Shown here: piece by piece, positions 54,276 through 63,022 of the stretch
How positions within the stretch are numbered: the first letter of the stretch is position 1
Layout: each line of letters opens with the position of its first letter
Assembly (NCBI RefSeq): GCF_004803695.1
Contig: NZ_CP039393.1
Coordinates: 1,612,001 to 1,676,000, forward strand
Length of the DNA stretch: 64,000 nt
Direction: 5' to 3'
DNA from: Muribaculum gordoncarteri
GTDB taxonomy: Bacteria > Bacteroidota > Bacteroidia > Bacteroidales > Muribaculaceae
Notes under the pieces: generated by a model
Told to the model about the DNA's origin: nothing
Databases searched by the model: none
The model's input: only the letters and a program-made list of their open reading frames with translations
Translations under genes and position numbers: made by a program

Positions 54276-54917
54276 ATGTTGAAAATCAAGACTTTTACAT
54301 TCAATATGTTTGGGGTCAACACCTATATAGTGTGGAACCCCGACACCCGTGAGGCCGCAATAATCGACCCGGGCATGATAAACGAGGATGAGCAGCTTGC
54401 ACTCGACCGCTTCATCAAAAACAACGACCTAACCGTAAAGCAGCTCATAAACACACACATGCATGTCGACCACATATTCGGCGACATATATGTCAAAAAC
54501 AAATACGGAGTCGATGTACAGGCATGCCCCGATGACTCATTCCTCGGTGAACGTGCCGCAGCGCAATGTCGCATGTTCGGCCTGCCCGAAAGCATATCGA
54601 TGGTAACGATAGACCGCCGGCTTCAGCACGGCGACACCATAGAAATAGGCGGAGAGAAAGTGGAGGTGCTTGGCGTACCCGGTCACTCACCCGGCAGCAT
54701 AGTCCTCTATTTCCCCCAATCCAAATGGGCCATAACCGGCGATGTGATATTCAAGTCGAGCATCGGCCGCACCGACCTCGTAGGCGGCAATCACCATCAG
54801 CTGATTGACGGCATACGCAACAAGGTTCTCACCCTCCCCGGCGACACCATCGTCTATCCGGGACACGGCGATCCCACCACGATAGACCGCGAAGAGCGTC
54901 ACAATCCGTTTGTATAA
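54276..54917 (+). CDS. MBL-fold metallo-hydrolase (glyoxalase II-like)
   Basis: A 213-residue metallo-beta-lactamase-fold enzyme with INTHMHVDHIFGD (HxHxDH, about residues 60-65), PGHSPGSIVLYF, a conserved Asp in WAITGDVIFKSSIGR and a final His in YPGHGDPTTI. This ligand set fits the GloB-like/YcbL group, often thiolesterases. The exact substrate is unknown. Its TAA stop is one of two TAA flanks of the decayed IS5-type element. Confidence 0.88.
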   Translation: MLKIKTFTFNMFGVNTYIVWNPDTREAAIIDPGMINEDEQLALDRFIKNNDLTVKQLINTHMHVDHIFGDIYVKNKYGVDVQACPDDSFLGERAAAQCRMFGLPESISMVTIDRRLQHGDTIEIGGEKVEVLGVPGHSPGSIVLYFPQSKWAITGDVIFKSSIGRTDLVGGNHHQLIDGIRNKVLTLPGDTIVYPGHGDPTTIDREERHNPFV

Positions 54918-55431
54918 GAGCCGGTACGACCATAAATATTAACGGCAGGGCGGTCAATTGTTGAGTGATTTTCTTTAGCTCTTGAGGGAGCGATGGGGCT
55001 CCATCGTGACCGAAAGAGATGAAGAAAAGCACCAACGAGTGGCCGAGGCGAAGGTAACTTTCGTCCCATCAAATATCGGGGCAGCATCTTCCACTGACAT
55101 CCGGTGTAAACCAAATATGCAATAGCTGTGAATATCTTATAGGGGTCTGTCCGTTCCTTTCCATGGAAGCCTGACAAAAACTTACGGATGCGCTTCCGCC
55201 GGCAATGCTTAAACTTTATTTTCATGGAGCCAATGATTCATGTTACTGAGATATAACACAAATCAAACCTTTTCCCTTTTGGTTGAACCAAAATTACCAT
55301 CGCCTCGCATATTGCGGGCGCTTTTCCGTCTGTTTGTCAGTCGTGTACATCCAGTACACTCCTTCCTCGCAGACCAAAAAACGCTCCGCACTATGCGACC
55401 CTGCCGTTAATATTTATTGTCGAACCGGCTC
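54918..55431. mobile_element. 514-bp decayed IS5-type element with terminal inverted repeats
   Basis: Left end GAGCCGGTACGACCATAAAT continues TATTAACGGCAGGG; the right end, read inward, has the same sequence with two changes. TAA lies on both sides (54915-54917, 55432-55434), as a 3-bp TNA-type target duplication. Inside, the minus strand from 55225 reads MKIKFKHCRRKRIRKFLSGF and KERTDPYKIFTAIAYLVYTG, then CQWKMLPRY, the N-terminus of an IS5-group transposase (DUF4096-like). After about 55 residues the frame is lost, and a remnant (GAPSLPQELKKITQQLTA) is found in another frame. The catalytic part is gone. Confidence 0.78.
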
Positions 55432-55499
55432 TAAAATCGCCGGTTCATGCGTCACGAAGCATTTTTCGCAAATAATTGTTGAACTTTTCAAGAAATTTG

Positions 55500-55530
55500 T
55501 TGCAAGTTTAAAACTTTTACCATACTTTTG
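55500..55530 (+). promoter_or_regulatory. Promoter of the aromatic amino acid operon
   Basis: -7 box TACTTTTG (55523-55530) with TTG (55500-55502) 20 nt upstream. Start predicted near 55537, 23 nt before the leader peptide ATG. Confidence 0.6.
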
Positions 55531-55559
55531 CATCGCAATTATAACTAAAGCAGAAACAA

Positions 55560-55613
55560 ATGACACGATTTTACGCATATTACTTTTCTTACTTTTATTT
55601 CGCAAGAAATTGA
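55560..55613 (+). CDS. Phe/Tyr-rich leader peptide
   Basis: Seventeen codons reading MTRFYAYYFSYFYFARN then TGA: four Phe and five Tyr in eleven consecutive positions. It lies 23 nt after the predicted transcription start and ends just before two competing hairpins, upstream of genes for Phe and Tyr synthesis. This is the build of transcription attenuators such as pheL of enteric bacteria; the peptide itself is not related to pheL in sequence. Stalling at Phe or Tyr codons would report shortage of either charged tRNA. Confidence 0.8.
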   Translation: MTRFYAYYFSYFYFARN

Positions 55614-55710
55614 AGCGGGATGAGGCGCGCGTAAAATTGCTCAATAAATCATCTTTAAGACATCACCGTAAGTCCCGCTCCTTTAACAAGGTCGGGACTT
55701 TGGTTTTATA
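55614..55710 (+). promoter_or_regulatory. Attenuator: competing antiterminator and terminator hairpins
   Basis: Antiterminator: AGCGGGA (55614-55620, directly after the leader stop) pairs perfectly with TCCCGCT (55673-55679). Terminator: AAGTCCCG (55670-55677) pairs with CGGGACTT (55693-55700), helped by an inner CCTT/AAGG stem, then TGGTTTTA. The two share 55673-55677, so they exclude each other. A ribosome that reaches the stop covers AGCGGGA and lets the terminator form; a ribosome stalled earlier at Phe/Tyr codons frees it and permits read-through. Confidence 0.78.
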
Positions 55711-55728
55711 ATGACACTGAATGAAACA

Positions 55729-56577
55729 ATGAAAAAACGAGTAACAATTCAAGGAGTGGCGGGATGCTATCACGATGCGGCCGCCCGCAACTATTTCAGC
55801 AACGAGGAAATCGAAACAATACCCTGCGACTCATTTCAGGAGATGTTTGACCATCTTGCAACCGATGCTTCATTGCTGGCCATCCTGGCCATCGAGAACA
55901 CCATAGCGGGATCGCTGCTGCAGAATCACGAATTGTTGCGCAAGAACCAGACTCGCATCATAGGCGAATACAAAATGAGAATATCGCACACTCTTGCAGC
56001 GCTGCCGGGACAGTCGATCGACCAGCTCACCGAAGTCAACTCCCATCCCATGGCATTGCGACAGTGTGAGCAGTTTCTACTGCGTCACCCCAACATGAAG
56101 ATGATTGAGAAGTTTGACACGGCAGGAAGCGCAAAGGAGATTGCCGAAAACAATCTGCTCGGACATGCGGCCGTGTGCGGTGAATATGCCGCTGAGCTCT
56201 ACGGGCTCAACATCCTTGAGCGTAGCATCGAAACCAACAAGCGCAACTTCACCCGCTTCCTTATTCTCGCCGACCCGCTCCTCGCCGCCGAGATAGGCCC
56301 CGACGAAAGCAAGATAAACAAGGCATCAATCGTATTCACAACTCCCCACACCAAAGGAGCGTTGTCAAAAGTGCTCACCATCCTGTCGTTCTACGACATA
56401 AACCTGTCAAAGATTCAGTCGATGCCCATACTCGGGCGCGAATGGGAATACCGATTCTACGCCGACTTCACATTTGACAGTTACGCTCGCTACCGACAGT
56501 CAATCGAAGCAATCAAACCGTTAATCAACGACCTCCGTATTCTTGGAGAATATACCGAATGTAAAAATGAAATCTGA
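55729..56577 (+). CDS. pheA: Prephenate dehydratase
   Basis: A 282-residue enzyme (288 if the ATG at 55711 is used) making phenylpyruvate from prephenate. The start MKKRVTIQGVAGCYHDAAAR matches the family; the PDT domain (about 1-180) includes AILAIENTIAGSLLQNHELL and RNFTRFLILA, and an ACT domain (about 195-282) should give feedback inhibition by Phe. It has no chorismate mutase part; that activity is fused to DAHP synthase downstream. It overlaps the aminotransferase by 11 bp. Confidence 0.93.
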   Translation: MKKRVTIQGVAGCYHDAAARNYFSNEEIETIPCDSFQEMFDHLATDASLLAILAIENTIAGSLLQNHELLRKNQTRIIGEYKMRISHTLAALPGQSIDQLTEVNSHPMALRQCEQFLLRHPNMKMIEKFDTAGSAKEIAENNLLGHAAVCGEYAAELYGLNILERSIETNKRNFTRFLILADPLLAAEIGPDESKINKASIVFTTPHTKGALSKVLTILSFYDINLSKIQSMPILGREWEYRFYADFTFDSYARYRQSIEAIKPLINDLRILGEYTECKNEI

Positions 56578-57754
56578 ATCAACAACACAAATAGTTCCGG
56601 CCAAACGAGTGTCGGAGATACAAGAATATTATTTTTCACGCCGACTGCGTGAAGTGGCACAACTCAACGCTCAGGGTGCCGACATCATATCGCTCGGAAT
56701 CGGAGGTCCCGACCGTCCGCCCCACAGCTCGGTTATATCGACACTTGCCGACGAAGCCGCCAAGCCCGGCAACCACAGCTACCAGCCCTATGTAGGCATT
56801 CCGCAACTGCGTCAGGCAATGGCCGACTGGTACAACCGTTGGTATGGCGTGACACTAAACCCCGACACCGAGATTCAGCCGCTCATAGGCTCTAAGGAGG
56901 GAATACTTCACGTTTCGCTCGCATTCCTGAACCCCGGCGACGGCGTGCTCGTGCCCAATCCCGGCTACCCCACCTACACTTCGGTAAGCCGACTCGCACA
57001 GGCTGAGATATTCAACTACGACCTCACCGAGGAGGGCGGATGGATGCCCGATTTCGATGCTCTTGAACGCCTGCCCCTCGACCGCATCAAGCTCATGTGG
57101 ATCAACTACCCCCACATGCCCACCGGAACTCCGGCATCGCTTGAGCTCTTTGAGAAGATTGTAGCTTTCGGCAAAAAGCACAACATAGTCATAGCCCACG
57201 ACAACCCCTACAGCTTCATCCTCAACGAAAAGCCGTTGAGCCTGCTGCAGGTCGACGGAGCGCGTGACATAGCCATCGAGATGAACTCGATGAGCAAGTC
57301 ACACAACATGGCCGGATGGCGCGTCGGCATGCTTGCATCCAATCCTACATTCATCAACTGGATACTCAAAGTGAAGTCCAACATCGACTCGGGACAATTT
57401 AAGCCGCTCATGCTGGCCGCAGTCAAGGGACTGGAAGCCGACAAGGATTGGTATGACGAGGTGAATGCCACCTACGCGTCACGGCGCAAGGTTGCCGAAG
57501 AGATAATGTCGGCGCTTAACTGCACATTCGACCCGCGCCAGAAAGGATTGTTCCTGTGGGGACGCATACCCGACGACGAAGCCTCCAGCGAGTCGCTCGC
57601 CGACCGAGTACTCTACGAAGGCCGCGTATTCATCACCCCGGGATTCATATTCGGAAGCAACGGCGACCGATACATACGCATATCACTGTGCGCCACCGAG
57701 GAGAACATGCGCAAGGCGCTTGACCGTATCAACAAAATGAATAACAAACAATAA
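56567..57754 (+). CDS. PLP-dependent aminotransferase, probably aromatic
   Basis: A 395-residue class I/II aminotransferase. The frame is open to 56543, but MKSESTTQIVPAKRVSEIQE fits the family. Motifs: PNPGYPTY, INYPHMPTG, the cofactor Lys in MNSMSKSHNMAGWRVG and the carboxylate-binding Arg in YIRISLC. The sequence resembles LL-diaminopimelate/aspartate-type enzymes; the place between pheA and tyrA suggests it transaminates phenylpyruvate and hydroxyphenylpyruvate. Confidence 0.88.
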   Translation: MKSESTTQIVPAKRVSEIQEYYFSRRLREVAQLNAQGADIISLGIGGPDRPPHSSVISTLADEAAKPGNHSYQPYVGIPQLRQAMADWYNRWYGVTLNPDTEIQPLIGSKEGILHVSLAFLNPGDGVLVPNPGYPTYTSVSRLAQAEIFNYDLTEEGGWMPDFDALERLPLDRIKLMWINYPHMPTGTPASLELFEKIVAFGKKHNIVIAHDNPYSFILNEKPLSLLQVDGARDIAIEMNSMSKSHNMAGWRVGMLASNPTFINWILKVKSNIDSGQFKPLMLAAVKGLEADKDWYDEVNATYASRRKVAEEIMSALNCTFDPRQKGLFLWGRIPDDEASSESLADRVLYEGRVFITPGFIFGSNGDRYIRISLCATEENMRKALDRINKMNNKQ

Positions 57755-57769
57755 ACACTACATAAAATT

Positions 57770-58849
57770 ATGAATGATTTAAAGCCCATCCTTCCCGATG
57801 GAATAGAGATGCCCCACCCGCTGATAATAGCAGGTCCGTGCAGCGCCGAAACCGAGGAACAAGTAATGAACACCGCCCGCGAGCTGGCTCGTAACGGCAT
57901 CAAGATATTCCGTGCCGGTATATGGAAACCGCGCACCAAGCCCGGAGGCTTTGAAGGTATAGGTGTAGAGGGTCTTGAATGGCTCAAAAGAGTAAAGGCC
58001 GAAACAGGAATGTTGACCGCTACCGAAGTGGCAACCCGTCAGCATGTCGAAGCTGCATTGAACGCAGGTGTCGACATCCTGTGGATAGGAGCCCGCACAT
58101 CGGCCAACCCCTTCGCAATGCAGGAGATAGCCGACTCTCTTGCCGCCGCAAAGGTCGACATACCCGTACTTGTCAAGAATCCCGTAAACCCCGATCTCGA
58201 ACTGTGGATAGGAGCGTTACAGCGCATCTACAATGCAGGCATACGCCGAATTGGCGCAATACATCGCGGATTCAGCTCCTACGGAAAGCATCTTTACCGC
58301 AACCTGCCCCAATGGCACATTCCCATCGAGCTGCGCCGCCGCATGCCCAACCTGCCCATAATATGCGACCCCAGCCACATTGGCGGAAAGCGCGAACTTG
58401 TAGCTCCGTTGTCGCAGCAGGCACTCGACATGGGATTTGACGGACTTATAATCGAAAGCCATTGCGACCCCGACTGCGCATGGAGCGACAAAGCTCAGCA
58501 GGTAACGCCCGATGTGTTGAACTTCATTCTCAACACCCTTGTGCTCCGCGACTCAACCGTAACGACCGAAAGCCTCACCCTTCTGCGTCAGCAAATCGAT
58601 GAACTCGACAACGAGCTTCTTGAAGTTCTCAACAAGCGCATGAGAGTGTCACGCGAAATAGGACAATACAAGAAAGAACATAGAATGCCGGTACTGCAGA
58701 TAGGCCGTCACGACCACATAATGCAGACACGCGCAAAGCTTGCCGAAGAGATGGGCATGAGCGGAGAATTCATGAAGACGGTGCTCGCCGCAATCCACGA
58801 GGAATCGGTGCGCCAGCAGATAGAGGTGTTCAACGACCGCACAAAATAA
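57770..58849 (+). CDS. Bifunctional DAHP synthase-chorismate mutase
   Basis: A 359-residue fusion. Residues about 1-255 form a KDO8P-type DAHP synthase (IAGPCSAETEEQVMNTAREL, KPRTKPGGFEGIGVEGL, CDPSHIGGKRELV), the first shikimate step. Residues about 270-359 are an AroQ chorismate mutase (LRQQIDELDNELLEVLNKRM). The fusion allows joint feedback control, as shown for similar enzymes in Bacillus and Listeria, where the domain order is reversed. It sits 6 bp before tyrA. Confidence 0.93.
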   Translation: MNDLKPILPDGIEMPHPLIIAGPCSAETEEQVMNTARELARNGIKIFRAGIWKPRTKPGGFEGIGVEGLEWLKRVKAETGMLTATEVATRQHVEAALNAGVDILWIGARTSANPFAMQEIADSLAAAKVDIPVLVKNPVNPDLELWIGALQRIYNAGIRRIGAIHRGFSSYGKHLYRNLPQWHIPIELRRRMPNLPIICDPSHIGGKRELVAPLSQQALDMGFDGLIIESHCDPDCAWSDKAQQVTPDVLNFILNTLVLRDSTVTTESLTLLRQQIDELDNELLEVLNKRMRVSREIGQYKKEHRMPVLQIGRHDHIMQTRAKLAEEMGMSGEFMKTVLAAIHEESVRQQIEVFNDRTK

Positions 58850-58855
58850 CGCGCT

Positions 58856-59629
58856 ATGAAGATTTTGATTATAGGAGCGGGAAAAATGGGCTCGTTCTTC
58901 TGCGATGTATTGTCGATGAAGCATGACATAGCCATCTATGACACCGACCCCAAGCGACTCCTCTTCACATTCAACTGCCGCCGATTCAACAATCTTGAGG
59001 AGATTGACGAATTTGCGCCCGACCTCGTGATAAACGCCGCCACTGTAAAATACACCATCGAAGCGTTCAACAAGGTACTTCCCCATCTGCCCGAGAAGTG
59101 TATACTTAGTGACATCGCATCGGTAAAGACGGGTCTGCCGGAGTTCTATGCCAAATGCGGACATCCTTTTGTATCGACCCACCCGATGTTTGGCCCCACA
59201 TTTGCATCGCTCAGCAACCTCAGCAACGAAAACGCCATAATAATTGCTGAAAGCGACCATCTCGGCAAGGTGTTTTTCAAGGATCTCTACAATGAGTTGC
59301 ACCTGCACATCGAGGAGTACACCTTCAGTCAGCATGACGAAACGATAGCCTACTCGCTTTCAATACCGTTTGCCTCGACACTTGTGTTTGCCGGCTGCAT
59401 GAAACACCAGGATGCTCCGGGCACGACATTCAAGCGTCACCTGATGATTGCCAACGGGCTAATGAGCGAGGACGACTATCTGCTCAGCGAAATTCTCTTT
59501 AATCCGCACACATCGGGTCAGCTTGAAAAAATACAGGCCAAGCTGAGCCAACTGCAGGTAATCGTCGAGAATCATGACTCCGAGGCAATGAAGCACTATC
59601 TTGAAGAGGTGCGCAACAATCTGAAATAA
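58856..59629 (+). CDS. tyrA: Prephenate dehydrogenase
   Basis: A 257-residue NAD-dependent enzyme turning prephenate to 4-hydroxyphenylpyruvate. The Rossmann start MKILIIGAGKMGSFFCDVL and the STHPMFGPTF motif with catalytic His are present. It is shorter than many TyrA proteins and has no ACT domain, so feedback control may rest on the other enzymes of the operon. It is the last gene of the operon. Confidence 0.92.
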   Translation: MKILIIGAGKMGSFFCDVLSMKHDIAIYDTDPKRLLFTFNCRRFNNLEEIDEFAPDLVINAATVKYTIEAFNKVLPHLPEKCILSDIASVKTGLPEFYAKCGHPFVSTHPMFGPTFASLSNLSNENAIIIAESDHLGKVFFKDLYNELHLHIEEYTFSQHDETIAYSLSIPFASTLVFAGCMKHQDAPGTTFKRHLMIANGLMSEDDYLLSEILFNPHTSGQLEKIQAKLSQLQVIVENHDSEAMKHYLEEVRNNLK

Positions 59630-59665
59630 ATCGCGTCACTTGGGGCTCGTTTTATGAATTTTGTA

Positions 59666-59688
59666 TAATTTTGCATAATGTAATTTTG
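59666..59688 (+). promoter_or_regulatory. Two overlapping -7 boxes upstream of purT
   Basis: TAATTTTG occurs at 59666-59673 and 59681-59688, both matching TAnnTTTG, 38-53 nt before the ATG. TTTG at 59660-59663 is 17 nt before the second. Confidence 0.5.
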
Positions 59689-59725
59689 TGCATTACACAT
59701 CTCTTGTTACATCATTATTTCATAT

Positions 59726-60916
59726 ATGACTAAAATAGGTTCAGTTATGACGCCGGTAGGACGCAAAGCGTTACTGCTGGGCAGTGGAGAATTAGGAAAA
59801 GAAGTTGCTTTGGAACTACAGCGTTACGGCGTGGAGGTGATTGCTTGCGACCGTTACGCCAACGCTCCGGCCATGCAGGTGGCTCATCGCAGCTATGTGT
59901 TCAACATGCTTGATGCCGATGAACTGAAAGCCGTCGTTAAGCGCGAAAATCCCGACCACATCATCCCCGAGGTCGAGGCCATTGCTACCGGAGCATTGCG
60001 CGAACTCGAAGCCGAGGGATACCATGTAACGCCTACAGCTCAGGCCGCATGGCTTACAATGAATCGCGAAGGCATTCGTCGTCTTGCAGCCGAAGAGCTC
60101 GGACTTCCCACCTCACGCTATAAATTCGCATCCACATTTGAGGAATTCAAGGCGGCTGTCGAGGAGATAGGACTGCCATGCGTCATAAAGCCGATCATGA
60201 GCTCATCGGGTCACGGACAGAGCGTAGCACGCAAGCCCGAGGACATTGAGCGCTCATGGCACATATCACAGGAAGGCGGACGCGCCGGAGCCGGTCGCGT
60301 AATCGTGGAAGGATTTGTCGATTTCGACTACGAAATAACACTGTTGACTGTGCGCAGCTGCTCGGGAACAACCTATTGCGAGCCCGTAGGTCACATTCAG
60401 GTCGACGGCGACTACCGTTACTCATGGCAGCCTCAACCCATGACCGCCAATGCACTCAACCGCGCAAGAGAGATCGCCCGAAAGATAACCGACGCTCTGG
60501 GAGGCTATGGAATCTTCGGTGTAGAGCTCTTCATCAAGGGTGATGATGTAATATTCAGCGAAGTGTCGCCCCGTCCCCATGACACCGGTATGGTCACAAT
60601 GATTTCACAGGATTTGAGCGAATTCGGACTTCATGCACGCGCCCTTCTCGGTCTTCCCGTGCCTGCAATCCGTTTCTACGGTCCTTCAGCGTCACGTGCC
60701 ATCGTTGTTGAAGGCGACACCGACAAGGTGGAATTTGAAAATCTCGAACAGGTACTCGCCGAACCGGGTGTACAGATACGCATATTCGGCAAGCCCGAAG
60801 TTAAGGGACATCGCCGCATGGGTGTAATCCTTGCAACCGACGAGTCGGTAGAGGCAGCACGAGCAAAAGCCGAACGTGCCTACAATGCACTAAAGGTCAA
60901 CGTACTGCCGCGCTGA
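59726..60916 (+). CDS. purT: Formate-dependent phosphoribosylglycinamide formyltransferase
   Basis: A 396-residue ATP-grasp enzyme making FGAR from GAR, formate and ATP (third purine step, folate-independent). N-terminal [24 protein letters not shown]-grasp [17 protein letters not shown], metal-binding [15 protein letters not shown] and C-terminal HRRMGVILA are standard. It stands alone. Convergent with the helicase gene, 4 bp apart, without an obvious terminator between. Confidence 0.95.
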   Translation: MTKIGSVMTPVGRKALLLGSGELGKEVALELQRYGVEVIACDRYANAPAMQVAHRSYVFNMLDADELKAVVKRENPDHIIPEVEAIATGALRELEAEGYHVTPTAQAAWLTMNREGIRRLAAEELGLPTSRYKFASTFEEFKAAVEEIGLPCVIKPIMSSSGHGQSVARKPEDIERSWHISQEGGRAGAGRVIVEGFVDFDYEITLLTVRSCSGTTYCEPVGHIQVDGDYRYSWQPQPMTANALNRAREIARKITDALGGYGIFGVELFIKGDDVIFSEVSPRPHDTGMVTMISQDLSEFGLHARALLGLPVPAIRFYGPSASRAIVVEGDTDKVEFENLEQVLAEPGVQIRIFGKPEVKGHRRMGVILATDESVEAARAKAERAYNALKVNVLPR

Positions 60917-60920
60917 TATA

Positions 60921-62948
60921 TTACGACTTAGGCTTGCGGCCTTTAAACTTCTTACGCAGCTTCTTTGCCATTTCATTATGGTGGGAAGCTGCGTTCTCTT
61001 CTCCTATCGACTCATATAAGTCGGCAAGGCGCTCATGCACCACGGCAATTTCATCGTCGATTGACAATGCAATGAGAAACCAGTTCATAGCCTCCGACAG
61101 ATTTCCGGCACGCATATATATTTCACCGAGCGACATCGGAGCATCGAATTCATCGGGACGCAGCTCATAAACACGCTTGAACCAGGGAATGGCCTCTTCA
61201 TCGTTACCCACCTCTACATACATGCGTCCATTGCCCCACATTGCCTCCACACAATCGGGACATAACGACAACGCCTTGTCATAATTGGCCAAGGCTGGAG
61301 TCGGGTCAAACCCTTCACGCCTACATTCATCGCCCATCGACACATATTCCAACGCCAGTTTCTCAAACTTCTCTTTGTCGTCATTGACCTGTTGCTGCAA
61401 ATCAGCAACCATCGACCTGTAGCGGCTGAGTCGTGAAAGCTTCATGCGCGCAAAGCGCATCAGCACCGTGTTGTCAATCTCGTTGCGCAGCCTCATCGCG
61501 CTTATGAACAGCTCGAATGCCGAGGCGGCATCGTCACGTTCAATAGCGTCAAGCGCCTGCGAATAGAGGTCATCGGCCTTGGCGCGTTCAAGAGCCGAGT
61601 CGATAAGCTTCTTGTCGTTGAACGATCGGCTGAATGTAATTATTTCGGGGTTGACAAAGACATCACGCTGGTTGATTGTGCTCAACAGCGACAGTCCGCC
61701 AAGGCTGCGACATCGGCTTAACGCCACATAAGCCTGACCTCCGCTGAATGTGCCGCGACCTATGTCGATCACCACATCGTTAAATGTCAGTCCCTGGCTC
61801 TTATGTATCGTAAGCGCCCACGCAAGCTTCACCGGATACTGTACGAACGAGCCAAGCTCCTTCTCTATTACCTTGTGGCTTTTCTCGTCATATTCATACT
61901 TTATATTACGCCAAATTGCAGGATCGAGCACATGCTTTTCACCCGATTCAAGCTCCACCATGAGCGTGTCCTCATCGGCCATGTATATTCGTCCAAGCGT
62001 ACCGTTGACCCATCGCCGGTCAATGTCGTTCTTGATGAACACAACCTGCGCTCCCACCTTCAATGTCAACGCCATCGAGGTAGGCAGCGAGTTTTCGGGA
62101 AATTCGCCTGTTATCGTACCCTGATATGTTATTTCGGGGGTCTTCAGATGTCGCAGGCGTTCATCGTTTATCGAGTCGACCATGTCACGCTTGGTTGCGA
62201 GCGTCATCACCATGCGCCCGTCATCGTCATGCGACGCGGGAATTATGCGTGAATTCAGCAGCTTCATGTCATCGGTCGATGCACGGCCAAGCCTTATCCG
62301 GTCGAGAATAGCTATGAACTCGTCATCGTTCTGCCTGTAGATTTTACGTAACTCCACCGACACGACATTCAGCTCATCGAAAGCTTTAGCACAGAAGAAA
62401 TAGGGATGGCTGTAGTAACGCCCGAGCAGGTCACGCATGTCGCCCGTCACCACCGGTTCGAGCTGAAATATGTCACCTACGAGCAGGAGTTGCTTGCCGC
62501 CGAACGGCTCACGGGGATTGTCGGAATACACACGCAGTACCTTGTCGATGAAATCTATTATGTCGGCTCTCACCATCGATATTTCATCGATTATTATCAG
62601 TTCAAGCTCCTTGAGCAGTTTCTGATGACTCTTGGAGTACTTCATGCGTGACTTCAGCCGGTTGCGCGCAAACTCCGGATCGTCGGGCAACAGCGGCTTG
62701 AACGGAATCTTGAAAAATGAATGAAGCGTGACACCTCCCACATTGACTGCCGCAATTCCGGTAGGAGCAAGCACTACATGCTTTTTACGGGTATTGTTGC
62801 ATATATATTTAAGGAATGTCGACTTACCCGTTCCGGCCTTTCCTGTCATGAAAACCGACTGACGGGTGAACTGCACGAGTTTCCACACATTCTGAAACTC
62901 AGCGTTGTCAATGTCTATCTTCTCTATGTTATTTTTCTTCCGTGCCAT
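60921..62948 (-). CDS. Pif1-like helicase with C-terminal TPR region
   Basis: A 675-residue SF1B helicase. Walker A FMTGKAGTGKSTFLKYI (about 33-49), motif II LELIIIDEISMV, motif III LLLVGDIFQLEPV and the late WALTIHKSQGLTFNDVVIDI and YVALSRCRSL motifs (about 380-425) are all present. Residues about 555-660 are tetratricopeptide-like repeats (ALANYDKALSLCPDCVEAMW, MNWFLIALSIDDEIAVVHER), an extension not found in yeast Pif1 but frequent in Bacteroidetes. It ends in a basic tail. It probably unwinds structured DNA; TPRs may recruit partners. Confidence 0.88.
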   Translation of the reverse strand: MARKKNNIEKIDIDNAEFQNVWKLVQFTRQSVFMTGKAGTGKSTFLKYICNNTRKKHVVLAPTGIAAVNVGGVTLHSFFKIPFKPLLPDDPEFARNRLKSRMKYSKSHQKLLKELELIIIDEISMVRADIIDFIDKVLRVYSDNPREPFGGKQLLLVGDIFQLEPVVTGDMRDLLGRYYSHPYFFCAKAFDELNVVSVELRKIYRQNDDEFIAILDRIRLGRASTDDMKLLNSRIIPASHDDDGRMVMTLATKRDMVDSINDERLRHLKTPEITYQGTITGEFPENSLPTSMALTLKVGAQVVFIKNDIDRRWVNGTLGRIYMADEDTLMVELESGEKHVLDPAIWRNIKYEYDEKSHKVIEKELGSFVQYPVKLAWALTIHKSQGLTFNDVVIDIGRGTFSGGQAYVALSRCRSLGGLSLLSTINQRDVFVNPEIITFSRSFNDKKLIDSALERAKADDLYSQALDAIERDDAASAFELFISAMRLRNEIDNTVLMRFARMKLSRLSRYRSMVADLQQQVNDDKEKFEKLALEYVSMGDECRREGFDPTPALANYDKALSLCPDCVEAMWGNGRMYVEVGNDEEAIPWFKRVYELRPDEFDAPMSLGEIYMRAGNLSEAMNWFLIALSIDDEIAVVHERLADLYESIGEENAASHHNEMAKKLRKKFKGRKPKS

Positions 62949-62958
62949 TGCTAAAAAA

Positions 62959-63000
62959 TCAAGGGTGCCAACCGGCTTTCATGTCGGGTGGCACCCTTGA
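62959..63000 (-). terminator. Terminator of the porin gene
   Basis: Perfect 12-bp stem TCAAGGGTGCCA/TGGCACCCTTGA around an 18-nt loop; on the minus strand TTTTTTAG follows. It lies between the porin stop and the helicase start. Confidence 0.9.
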
Positions 63001-63022
63001 GTGCAAAGTTAATGAAATATTT

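Noticed and set aside
54899-55225. A 108-residue minus-strand protein gene
   Set aside because: Only the first 55 residues resemble an IS5-type transposase; the rest is out of frame, and the whole lies inside a decayed element with terminal repeats.
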